Positions 13,417 to 25,400 of a stretch of 64,000 nt of DNA are shown here, in pieces (position 1 is the stretch's first letter; every line of letters begins with the position of its first letter). The notes below the pieces were generated by a model that was not told where the DNA came from, searched no databases, and saw only the letters and a program-made list of their open reading frames with translations. Where the stretch lies: NCBI GenBank assembly GCA_032622095.1, contig CP136067.1, positions 78,084,705 to 78,148,704 of the forward strand, given 5' to 3'. This stretch comes from Siphonodentalium dalli. Its lineage: Eukaryota > Mollusca > Scaphopoda > Gadilida > Siphonodentaliidae. The position numbers were made by a program, and so were the translations under genes.

Positions 13417-13763
13417 AAGCATACCGGCGGTCGCTTGTCTACACAACTGGATTATCGTTAAACACTAAGCATACCGGCGGTCGCTTGTCTATACCACTGG
13501 ATTATCGTTAAACGCTAAGCATACCTGTGGTCGCTTGTCTACACCACTGGATTATCGTTAAACACTAAGCATACCGGTGGTCGCTTGTCTATACCACTGG
13601 ATTATCGTTAAACGCTAAGCATACCGGCGGTCGCTTGTCTATACCACTCGATTATCGTTAAACGCTAAGCATACCGGCGGTCGCTTGTCGATATCACTGG
13701 ATTATTGTTAAACCCTAAGCATACCGGCGGTCGCTTGTCTATACCACTGGATTATCGTTAAAC
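13417..13763 (+). repeat. 50-bp minisatellite, seven copies
   Basis: A unit running AAGCATACCGGCGGTCGCTT... ...CTGGATTATCGTTAAACRCT repeats with an exact 50-bp period. ATACCGGCGG or close variants start at 13421, 13471, 13521, 13571, 13621, 13671 and 13721. Copies differ by only a few substitutions (for example CTGTGG at 13521 and GATATCACTGG at 13691), and no indels are visible. The GC content of the unit is above that of the surroundings. No flanking element boundary is evident. Confidence 0.95.
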
Positions 13764-13962
13764 ATGCTTTGCTGAAAGTTGCACCAATATATAAAACCGT
13801 ATATATTTGGTGTCGTTAAATCACATGACCTTTTCCCACCTATTGCATAGCAATACCATAGTAACACACGTTACATTAAGTTACCAGTATACGTGATACT
13901 GAACCTGGCTATAAACGCATGATTTGCCTGTTGGAGATCTGGCTTCTCTTATTCGCTTGCTA

Positions 13963-14585
13963 TTTAAAGGCACGGATGGCCTTGGGTGTAGGTTATCATT
14001 TAGAAATAAAAGTGATTAATTATAAATTTCCTCAATAATATGAAAATATCATAGTACAATGATAATATGAATGCGATATTACCAACAAATAAATGATAAA
14101 AACACAAATTTGTGAAAACAGAGCATTTGTTTATACACATAACGTAAAGAGTTTGCGATAAGCAAAACTCTCAACACCGTGGCGATTGTTTTTGGGGAGA
14201 TTGATTCACGGTGACCCATTCAACACCAAAATCTTGAGTGGCGATGATTAGCGAGTGCAATATCGGTATATTGTAAACAATACGGTGTCAATTTAAACCA
14301 AATTTCACTTATATTGGTGTCTCCATGCACGGTGTTGAGTGTTTTTGCGTATCGCACACTCTTTACTCACACTATACTATATCATAATAAAGGCTTTTGC
14401 TGACTAACAAGGCGTACGATCGTGACAATATATAACATGATACATAATTATGTGATATTTATATATGATTGGTATAAGAACAAAATCTGTCTATATTTTA
14501 ATATTCTTTCTGTTTGTGGCGGTTTCAACGTATTGAACTATTCAAAACAGCAATAACTATCGCGAATGCCATCAGTATCTTTAAA
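13963..14585. mobile_element. TIR element, family D, copy D2
   Basis: Left end TTTAAAGGCACGGATGGC; right end ...GCCATCAGTATCTTTAA. The reverse complement of the right end (TTAAAGATACTGATGGC) matches the left end with few mismatches, giving a roughly 18-bp terminal inverted repeat flanked by TTTAA. The interior is homologous to D1 (11628-12180). No transposase frame remains. Confidence 0.7.
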
Positions 14586-15368
14586 AACAGTCTTCATAAT
14601 TAAGAAATTACTCTTGTTTCGATTAATGTTATGCAGTTATAACCGACAATTTTGAAGACAAATTATATTATGCGCTCGAACTTTTCGGCTATAATTCATT
14701 ACTTTAATCGAACCAAGAGTTATTACTTACAATTTAATCCGTTGTTTCACAAGAGAACCACCATAAGTTCCATAAGTAGAAGGTACAATTAAAAGAGCGT
14801 ATAACTTTGAGATTATTTCCGACGAAAAAAAACACGTATAGGTCTAAAGTTGAAAGTGACACGCTGTCACTCAAACATAGAATTATCAATTTCTCAAATG
14901 GCGTCAAAAATTCGTCTCTTTTGTTGTTTATAGTGGACAGTGTGCGTGCACTGACCATGCATGCAGACGGTCCATGGTAGAAGCACCGTGTGTTCTTGCA
15001 TGGTAGATTCCAACTGTACAGTTGTTATAGTTTCAAATTTCATTTGCAAATGTTAGCACGTCTTGTTAATTTCTCTATATATATATGTGTACATCTCTTA
15101 AATACTGAGTGTTAATTAGCAGTATGATTATTGGCAAGGCGTTCCTACCTAAGTTTAATTTTGATTCAACGCCGTTATTCCTTTACAAATTGTTTGAGCT
15201 ATCGAATAGTTTTAATGAATATTTTGGGAACTCGGTGTAGGCGGGACATATCACTCGATGCTGCTGTCATTTCTATTGCAGAAATTTAGGTTATCGAAAA
15301 ATAACCTTAATGACTAAATGTGTGGCAACCAATGGTTTTATAGTATTCCGTGGATTGACAGCTTAGGA

Positions 15369-15545
15369 TTAAAGGCACGGGCGGCGTTCGTTGCAGAAAT
15401 ATTCTCATTTGTTCATATCGCCATCAACAGAAGGAATATCAAAATATATAGTTTTGTTCATATATGCCAAACATAATCAGCGCGTAAATAGTATATCGTC
15501 GTCAAAACGTACAATGGTGTACGTAAACAAGAGCCTGCTCGGTTA
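15369..15545. mobile_element. Family D fragment
   Basis: It starts TTAAAGGCACGGGCGGCGTT and continues with a CCATCAACAGAAGGAATAT block and a GGTGTACGTAAACAAGAG block. Both blocks also occur in D3 (50030-50517). The rest of the element is absent, and the insertion of a TTTTGTTCATATATGCCAAA block shows it is rearranged relative to D3. Confidence 0.6.
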
Positions 15546-18500
15546 GCTGAACTATTGTGAAATTAACCGCACTTGTTTCACGTGTGTATATAAGTCAGTC
15601 GTTTGGATACATAATCTTAATCTGGCACCACGGGCATAAAGCAGACATTGAACCCGCAATAACACGACGCCATGAAAATCCACGAAGCTTAGACAGACTC
15701 TTTCAGTTTCAAATCCTTACAGTCGGATCTGGAATTTTTATATTTGTGATGGCTGGCACTCGGTTGACATCACTGATTGAGACATTTTCCACGGGATACA
15801 AATTAAAACCCTAATGATAAAATCAAAGATTCCAGCGCGGCCCTAAATTACTTTTCTGTCCGGAGATTTAATTCAGACCCAAATGACGAATGTATTTGTA
15901 TTGGAGTAATGTATTTCGACCAGATATTTCGCGATTAGGCCCCAACTGGTCAAGCCCGTGAATGAACATTTTACATTCATCACCCTGCACGCAGATTCGG
16001 CGGCTTGCGATCTCAAACAACACAAGGTCTGGAATTAAGCACAGCGACTCGGTAGCGGCGCTGGTTCTGGGAGTTTAATCGAATTTTTCGGGATCGTTAT
16101 CACGACTAAATGGGTTCCAGTCAATTCTTGAAATTTATGTCCCTTCGAATAACGGTTGTATTTATTTGTGTGCTACGTAACGTCAGCTTTTATCTTTATC
16201 CCATATCCCTGGCACCTTATGATCAAACTGATTGACCGGAACGCAACACGGGTGAAGAAATCCTCACCAGATGACATCTCCACAATAGATAGTATGCTAA
16301 TCGTGGTTTCGGGATTTTGCCCCACATCTACCATACTTATTCACGTGGTTTAGACCTATTAGCAGCAAACACTATGAGTTGAAATACATATCTAGTATAT
16401 TTACATAACTTGAGCATTGATATCAGCCAGCATAATACCAATTTTGAGTAACCGCCTTCACCGGTCATGCAGAAAAAATTATTTTTGTTTGTTTGTGTGT
16501 GTCCTTTTTTTTAATAGTCACAATAAATGAATGCCACAAATCGTGTGGCCTGTACTATATATATGCAATTAGAAAGGCAGTTATTTGAGCCTCGCTAAAG
16601 TTGTCGAGTACTATAAACCTCGATAATATAATAGTGTAGACTACTTCTTGTAAATCATCAGACTATATATGGGCTGTTCGAGTAAATTACAAATACCTTA
16701 CTCGTATTTAAATTCGCGCAATACTATTTTTCGCTCAGTTTTAAATTCGCGCACCTATCTGCGCGAATTCAAAACTGACAAAAATATTATCGTAAAATTA
16801 AGTCTTGCACATGTATATCTTATGAAAGTTTCAGTTTTTAGTTGTTTCCGAAGACACATGTGTATATTAAACACGATCACGGCAGATTTACATCCTGTTG
16901 ACCATAATTGTATCATTTTGTTGCGTTGATGGGTGTTTATAAGGTGCAAATAGTTATTATATTGGAATTGTTATGAAGTGGACATCAATGAAATGAACTC
17001 GAAAACAGAAACCACAACCGCGAAGGCAACTGACTCAGAAAATTCAACACTTGGCTACGGGTTGTGATGACATAACTATCTCAGGCTGTATGTGCACGTT
17101 GTCAATCCAGGGTGGTGGAAATGAGGACGTGCATTCATGCACATGTTATTCTAGAATATTTGTATTTCTTACAAGCATTACAACATCGTCGACGTTACCA
17201 TAATGTATATATGTCGCTTGTCATTTACAATGGTTTTGAATGTTTTATATTGGTTGATCTGATGTAAATATAGGCCTACATGCATATTGTGTAGGTGGGT
17301 ATTTGTGTGCGTGCGTGCGTGTGTTTTTTTTCTTAGAATGGTGCATGCATTATAATTGTGTGCGTGTGTTGGCAATACATAAATAGATTGATTGACAATA
17401 CCAATATATCATTATCAATGAATATATTATACAGCAAGCATAATTGAAGATGAAATGCTAAAACAGCAGAAGCATTATGATAATGATCATTGTGTCGTAT
17501 ATATAGTGCAGGGACCTTCTATAACAGCCTATTCTTGTATATATAAGCTCACAGCCAGTGTCTTTTTTATTTTTGAAATAGGTCCAACATGATACTATAG
17601 TAAACATAGTAAATTCAAGGTCCAATTTATGTGATAATGTGATTCCTTCGAGTCTCGTATATATCATGACCGGAAACAACAGACATAAGTGATATATGCA
17701 CATTGTATTATTTGCATACCGCCAGCAAATAACTTATAATTTATTCAAGGAAAACAGTATGAACTGCATGGCAATGCAACCTCTGTACAATAGTAATTAT
17801 ATTGTGTGTACTATATATATATATATATATGTACATGTATTACTATGTTATTTCGCAAACAAATTATCTTATTGGTTCATTCGAAAATTATTTGAGTTCA
17901 TTGCGGACCTAAGCGAACAGTTGGTATAAATATGCCCTCAGTTTCATGATTGCAAAATCATTTAAAGCATCAGCACATGTGATGGGTATTTGTTTTTGCC
18001 ATCCGGTATATATACCACGATAAACAAAGCGACAATGTTGAATCCTGAAATATATCACACTCAGGCGTTGAAAACAACAGAGGAGGTTGCAATATTAATA
18101 GGCACGATACAATCGCATGCAATAGAGGGTAGATGCAAGATTGCAGTCCGTGTATTGTATACATCTACTTATTCATTTTAATCTTTTGTGCATACAATTA
18201 AAATCGACGGACTTGCAGGGTTATCATCGGGTCGTGCGGATATGGGCTCCTTGTTGTGGGATGCGGTTTTGATTTTCAACAGCACGGTCTCATTCATAAT
18301 TGAGAATTCGACGATTCCGTCATCCACTGTTTGCTTGAATTTTCCGACCAGTAACTCACGTTACAACATTTAAGCAAAACACAATATAAATGTCGGAAAT
18401 TTTCGAAATGGGATCTTGTGAGTAAACTATATTGAAATATGAACACCATTATATATTATGGAAATGCATCGCGAAATATATGGACAATCTGAGCCTATTT

Positions 18501-18788
18501 TCCAGTCTGCACTGGCCAACTGTTGTTTCAAATATTATATTACTAACTGTTTAGTTTTTGTTCAGGATACGAGGAAGGGTAGATGAGGAATCTGAGCTCC
18601 TGTGCCCCAGGGAAACGTGGTGATTGGCACACATTGATGCGATTCAAACAGCGTATAATACAGACGAAACCACGGAAAAGCTGAATGAGTTATTGAAAAA
18701 CATATATTTCCTGCAGTATAAAAAAAACGGGTTACTATCGTGTCACATGTGACATCACACCACAGATCGCTCTCGGTAACGCTAATAA

Positions 18789-18791
<3 letters not shown>
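15546..18791. other. Unassigned AT-rich DNA
   Basis: No gene is recognised. It contains one clean hairpin (16735-16778), a GTGC-rich microsatellite near 17306-17330 and several TATATATA tracts. Confidence 0.4.
16735..16778. repeat. Short inverted repeat
   Basis: The arms TCAGTTTTAAATTCGCGCA and TGCGCGAATTCAAAACTGA pair over 19 bp with one mismatch around a 6-nt loop. A third partial copy of AAATTCGCGCA lies just upstream near 16710. It could be the core of a small foldback element. No flanking duplication is obvious. Confidence 0.7.

Positions 18792-18830
<39 letters not shown>
18792..18830. repeat. (TA)n microsatellite
   Basis: An uninterrupted TA run is the insertion target of Helitron C1, which begins immediately after it. 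TA-rich sequence resumes after the element at 19444. Confidence 0.95.
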
Positions 18831-18831
<1 letters not shown>

Positions 18832-19443
18832 TAGAAGGTGACCCGACTTCGTCCGGGCTTTGACCTTGAATTGTCCATTTGGAAGGTCAAGGTCAAGTGG
18901 GGTCACGATTTGACCAGTCCAAAACATTGCCCGGACAAAAGTACCCGACAAACGTGCCCGTCGAAATCCACCCGGTTCTACCAGATTTGACCTTTAATTG
19001 ATCATTTTGAAGGTCAAGGTCAGGTCGGGTCACGATTTGACCCGTCCAAAACAATCAGTGGACAAAAGTAACCCCACGTATCAAATTTCGTCGAAATCCC
19101 ATCAAAATTGGCGATTTGACCTTTGAAGTTACCCGATTTCAAGGTCAAGGTCACGTCGCGCGGGCAAATGAATATGCTTATGAGACTCGCCATAAGAAAG
19201 TACCCCCACATACCAAGTTTCATCGAAATCCCGTGATATTCGGGCGTTTGACCTTGAAATGACCCGATTTCAAGGTCAAGGTCACGTCGCACGGACAACT
19301 TAATAGGCCCATGCCACCCGCCGGCCGAAAATCCCCCCACATACCAAGTTTCATCGAAATCGGCTCGACCGTTTTCGAGTTCATCGCGAACACACAGACA
19401 CACACACAGACACACAAACAGATCTTCCAAAATATATAATAGA
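18831..19443 (-). mobile_element. Non-autonomous Helitron, family C, copy C1
   Basis: On the minus strand it starts TCTATTATATATTTTGGAAG and ends with a CCCGGAC-GAA-GTCGGG hairpin, 7 nt, and CTAG. It is flanked by A and T within a TA microsatellite. The interior is four diverged tandem modules of roughly 120-130 bp. Each module carries a TTTGACCTT...AAGGTCAAGGTCA palindrome and an ACCAAGTTTCATCGAAATC-type block. The direct repeat AGGTCAAGGTCA occurs at 18884-18895, 19011-19022, 19142-19153 and 19273-19284. A CACACAGACACACA tract precedes the end. There is no coding capacity. Open frames across it are a by-product of the repeats. Confidence 0.82.
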
Positions 19444-22400
19444 TATATATATATAGATATATCATGTACAGCAACATAAACATCAGACCCAAGTACCACA
19501 CATATAGACTCAATCTGACAACAGCAGTATTTTTATTGTATTGAATTGTTTGGTAGTATAGTCAACATCGTAGCTGCAACATGCTGTACAATGTATAATA
19601 TATGCTTTATTCTCTCATCCAAGTTAATACATGTATAACATAAGGATATTGAGACAAATAAACAAAAGTACATCAATAAATTCTTCAATCATATTATACT
19701 GGTATTAATAATAAAGACAAATACTGTTTATTCCTAATGTTTTATAGTGTATATATTTAAATCTCCCTTGTCCATGACGCATGGTTATAATTTGTATATA
19801 AGTCACCAACTGTTATATATGTGGACATGAAAAATCGTTATTATGTTAATTATTGCTATAACTATGCACAGCCACTTCCATTTTTGTATACGGTCTTTTA
19901 GAGAGTTTGGTTGTTCGGCATATATATCATGGTATAGACTCACTGCAAGGCCACGAAAACGTTATCAGGAATTGTTGAAAGTTGTTATAGTGAGCTGTGA
20001 TATGTCGCTGAGAATATATGTGTGTGCGTCAATATAACGAGTTCGACCAGTTGTAACAATCCGTTATATAGACTGAGTTTTATGTCGTTATGATATACGT
20101 TATAACCCACTCTCTGATAATAATGAGCTGCAAGTTGACATTGCATGAGAGTTCTACAAAATGTCTATAATGTATTACAAAGCAATACAATGACTGATCA
20201 GTGTATATAGGACGTTATAATGAATTGTGAAACGTCGCTCTAACAATGTGTATGTCTTTATACATGCAACGGGTTGATAGTGCATGTTATATAAAGTCCA
20301 CAGAGATGCCAGCAATAATTCAAGAACAATAGATACACAATCGAAACGAACAGTGCCATAAAAAGACGTAAAGACCCCTTTTCCAAGAAAACACCCGCAT
20401 TTGATAACGTGAACTTCTGACAGAATGAAACATGTAAAAACAAACTGGGCACCTTCTCCCGTTACAACAAATAAATAGAATCGAAGAACAAAGACGTAAT
20501 AAATGTCTTATTGTCGGGGTGTAATATATTAGTTTTGTGTTTGTTTCGGGAATTCTACAGTTTCTATACATTTTAATAATTCAGCGCTACAAACGCTTCT
20601 TTATCCATAACTTTTGGGCGATATTAATGTATTTCGTGAGAAAGCAGCTTCTCCGCCGGGCGATAAAATATTGCTTTTGTTGCAAATAAACGGAAATTTA
20701 TGTTTTCTACCACTGAAATTGTTGTAAGGTTGCAATTTAGAATTTAAAATGCATTTGTTGTGATAATTGGCCCAGTGTTTCTTTGTGGTCGAAACAGCTT
20801 GTTTTTGGTCTATTGTAATAAAGATTTATATCTAATTTGAACAATTATATTGTGGTACACAGTGACAAATGGATCCACACTTTTCTCGCCACCTGTACGC
20901 TGTGCTCTATTGGCCTTTTCTGACTATCTGTATTTTGTCATTTCAAATTTTCCTTCTTTAATTTTATGTTGATTCTATTTCTATTAAGGCGAGTCGTATA
21001 TAACTAGTTTTGATGAAGATTATTTAAAATGCTCATATTCAGATATATTTTACCAACTTCGTCATTGAGACATGCATGCAAGTATACAGTGCAACCAAAA
21101 CACCCCAATATGGAAATAGACAAAAAATTGGACTAACTTGCAGGAGAGGCTGAACATTACTAGACATGCATTTGATAAATAGTAAATAACACTATACCAT
21201 TGGCAGATGGGAACATGTTGTACTTTCTTCTCAACTGCAATCTTACTTGCTGTGTGCGTATGCATGGTTTTTAGTTTAGTTAAGAAATTTCCACAAATAA
21301 AAGTACATCTTGATTGGGGAATTCCTATCAAAAATACTGTTTTGAAAAACACATACAGTGCACATTATCATTATTTGATTCTAGTGTTTCTGAAATAAGT
21401 GTTTGCATTTTGAAATGAGACAACCAGATAAATGTCACAACTGGTTTTGATAATGACTGTCCAGTCTGCGGTTGGTAGTGGACATTAATTGAATAATTTC
21501 TTGATTAAACCATGCAGAGTGGGATTTGGACCATGGTGGCTATGTTAAACAGTATATGCTATATGTCGGCTGAGTGAACCTGACTCAAAGTATCACCAAG
21601 ACATTATATTCAGTGTCAAACCCAGCTGTCTGCATTCTGGTGATTTAAATTCCAAACGCATACGCTTATTTTTGGAAAAAAATGTGGATTTCTCAAAAAA
21701 AGATTTCTTATGGGCATGGAGTTCTCCCGCATAAATATATCCTTCCATTGATGGAAATGCTATGATTTTAAGTGTGCGCAAATTCAGATTTTGGTTGGTA
21801 AGTAAGTAGGTGCCATATATTTTTTAAACCTACCACCAGTACAGTGTTATTTACTACATATGATATGTTTAGTTATTTTCGGTGCAATTTTTTAAGTTTT
21901 TGAAACTCTCCTTCCAATTTTGAAATTTGCTGAAATTGATTTTATAACCATAAGGAAAAACGTGGCCACATACCTATATTTGGCAAAATACGCTTTACTC
22001 GGAGTTGTATCTATATAGCACCGAGTGCTCATGCACCGTTCATGTCATCTATGGACACAATTGTTCTGGTACCCACAAAGGTTACCGTGAAGTGCAGTAT
22101 TGAAAATAAAAATAATGATTGAAATCTCCAGATTTGTGTTGCTTGTCTCCGTAGAGCTGGAAAAAGCCAACATTTGGTAGGAAGGGCGTGATTTTTCCCA
22201 TTGACGCCGTATTAGTATCTTATATGTTTTGTATTCACATAGCCCCACCCCGTTCTAGATAATTAATATCTGGCTTTTGGTTGATTGCAGATGGGGGGAT
22301 TTGATATAATACAAGTATGCTTGTTGTCTCGATTTCGTTTATCGGAAATACACGACTGAGTGAACCATCAGGGATCCAATGAGATTTACATGGTAAAATA

Positions 22401-25400
22401 TAAAATTCGAAGTATGAATTTACACCTGAATTTTGGAATTTATTGTCTGGCCTTTGAAGCAATATGGTCACCTCTCATAAAGAGCGTTTACGCTTCGTTG
22501 CCCGAGAGAGATACGAATTAAAGGGCGTTATTTCTTCGCTTATTTTTAATGCATTAATAGGAGATGTTTATATGTAAGCAGAGAAACAGTCTTAATAGTA
22601 TCCACCCATTGTCGAATAATACCGCCTGCTAGGTTTTGTGTGCTGTATTGTTTGACCCTGGAGACTGGATGCATAAGAAGTTCTTATTTATGCGTCAAAG
22701 ATTATATTATTACTCGGGCGGTTATGATGTGAAGTAAGAATTGTAGGTATTGTAATGAACTGGTTATTTCGTTTCGTTTCATCTACGAAAGGATTCCGAT
22801 GTTTGTGGAAACCAAACATTCATATCATCTTGCTGACAGCCGCGATATGAAAAAGATCCCATTAAAGTATAACTTATGTGTTTTCCTTGCTCAAATGTAT
22901 CAACTGAACAAAGGGGGGAAATTTATGGAAAACACCGAACGGCGACGCTTCAATATTATTATATCGAAATACCGAAATTTCGTTAATGAATTCCGGGAAA
23001 AGAAAACGAAGTCTTTGGAAGCAGCATTGATCGAGTTTGGCGTCTAACTGGTAAACTAAGATTCGCTATGAAGCGGCGCCGACTCGGGTCGAGGGGTCAC
23101 GATTCCTTAGTGCAATTTCCAGTCGTTCTATAGAAGCATAGAAACAGTTGGAGCGAGCTGTGCCCATAAAACAAATTTTGACAACGAACCGGTCGTAAAC
23201 ATGTCAAAATTCTGAAAGCGAAACGAACCTATTGAGTTTATTCTGAATTCTAGCGCGGTCATGCTACCGTGCCGTTATGCGATTGAAATGCAAAAATAAT
23301 GTATTTTGGGGCGAATATTCACGATCTCAGATAGCGACGAAAAGCTGATGACATTATTTGTACCTACCAGCGATTTATTGAGCAAGAGGTCATGGGGTAA
23401 TATTAATCTCAGAAAGACACTCATTTGTTGAATGTCTCCCTATAGAGTTGAACTGTTGCACGATGATCACATGATGCGTTTTATATTTTACTGCTTGGTG
23501 TGCGCGAAGCGCGGTTCGTGGTTACATTGTATAATTCAAGGCCGGTCAAATTGTCCTGCTTTAATGGTATGTCATGATGACGGTACTTGTTCATTGCTAA
23601 ACCCCAACAACATGTTAGCGGATTTAGACTAAATTTAGATCTTTTAAGATTTTTTATTTGTTCGTGGATTCAATTTTTAGTCAACTCAGTTAACACGAAT
23701 GTTCTCAACAGTTCTCGTGTATAATATGGTGTGTCTGGTATCTCTATAATAGTTTCATGTAAACATTGCCATACATGCAGTCAAATTAAATACCCGCTTG
23801 TGCGAGTTGGGCTAATCTCATGTTAAAATGAGACCACATTGAACAAATATCCGCTATTCTGTAAAATCGCACTATCGATCTATAACTTAAGATGTGTAAT
23901 GAGCTTCTTTTCGCTGAGATCGGGCTGATAATTTAGTAGTCCAAACTTTGTTTTTTTCTGTCTAGCACGTAAATCCTGAAAAGTTACCCTAATTGTGATG
24001 TGGTTAAGAAGTCGATTAATTAGGGCATTACTGTATGTATTGGCCTATTTTGATCACCATGACTTATCAACAGTTGAAAGTACTATGTCAACATTGAGGG
24101 TCTGAATATATGTTACGAGCTTCTATTGGCTATATATATATAATGGACTGATAATGTCGGGGTCCAAAATCCATGCATGCATGGTGAATGCAGTATTTAC
24201 AACCGTATTTCAACAAATGGCTGTAAAATCTGCTCTATTCTCTAACTTCGAGGGGCATATCGACAATATCGTTCACGCTCGATCCGCGTATTGATCTGGC
24301 ATCTCCCACCACACTGTCTTCGTTATTGCGGCACTCTCCCGACCAATGGTAATAAATACAGCTTTCTTCATCCACTCGATATCCAATTAAGAATGCAATC
24401 TTGTAATAATTCGAACAATCCCATTGGCTCATCAATTCGAAGAGAAAATGCGTCGATACAAGGATTCATTGTGGCGACAGAGAGGGCTTCACAAAAACAA
24501 GCGGAAATGGCAAGACTTCGTGCAATCTTTTTTGAATAGCGAGGGGAGGAAATTGGCTTGAATCTAATCAGTTCGAGAACTTCTTTCCTCGTTAGTGATT
24601 CGAGGACATAGGACGTCTTTCGTATGGGAGGAATGCTTTCGTGAAAAAATCGTTCCTTTCAGTCACGTAGGCGCAAGTGCCGTAGTACGTCCACACAAAA
24701 CTCTTCGTTGTAAGGAATTATTTCGAAAAAGTCCCATTTCCGTGTGAGTGATTAAGCATTAATAATGAATGTAGGAATGCAGGCGCCAGGATGCATCCGC
24801 TAAACTCTTGTCAAAATGTTCAACAATAGAAATTTGATGCCTGACAACAACACTTACAACAGCAGTTGTATTCTTCAGATTTTTAAATCGCAATTAAAGT
24901 TTAATTTTCCCCGACATACTTTCTGGTCATTTATATTTAGACCACCATTCGATTTCTTTTCAAATTCTATAGTAAAATATTAACGCGGCAATGCTATATG
25001 TTAGGAAGTAATGGGTATAATTGGTCTTCATGTGCAGGGGGTGGTGCAATAACTGCAATTGAATGGAAATGCAAACATGGACACCTCAACAAAACACCAT
25101 GTCCCTGCACACACGCCTGTGTATATACCGGAGGGCAAGTAATTAATAGCTTCATCGTAACTTTCTTCCAATCAGTGATGTTCTTCACATATCTACATGG
25201 AAATTTCGAGATGAAAGCGAAACGAATGATAGATTCTATACCATATACATGTACGTTGTTTGTATCGAAACAGGATATAGATACATCACGTCGACAAATA
25301 ATTAAATTTCACTGCAAGTTCAATTTTACCTAACAATACCATTCGAAAGTTGCTTCGGATGAACAATTCAGAAATTTCTTTGTGGTTACAAAATAGGTGA

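Noticed and set aside
13417-13763. CRISPR-like array
   Set aside because: The 50-bp period has no alternation of constant repeat and variable spacer; the whole unit is repeated. The sequence context is eukaryotic and no cas genes are present.
18831-19443. RTE-type LINE or SINE tail reading of the ACCAAGTTTCATCGAAATC and ACAGACA blocks
   Set aside because: Such blocks can look like retrotransposon 3' tails, but the termini, A|T flanks, lack of target-site duplication and CTAG-TC concatemers point to Helitrons.
21085-21360. Tc1-like element suggested by TACAGTGCAACCAAAACACC
   Set aside because: No matching inverted terminus or transposase motif was found within a plausible distance.
24235-24435. 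Kunitz-like pattern on the minus strand (ESCIYYHWSGECRNNEDSV)
   Set aside because: One residue too many lies between the aromatic and the cysteine, the other cysteine spacings do not fit, and no signal peptide or upstream half is present.
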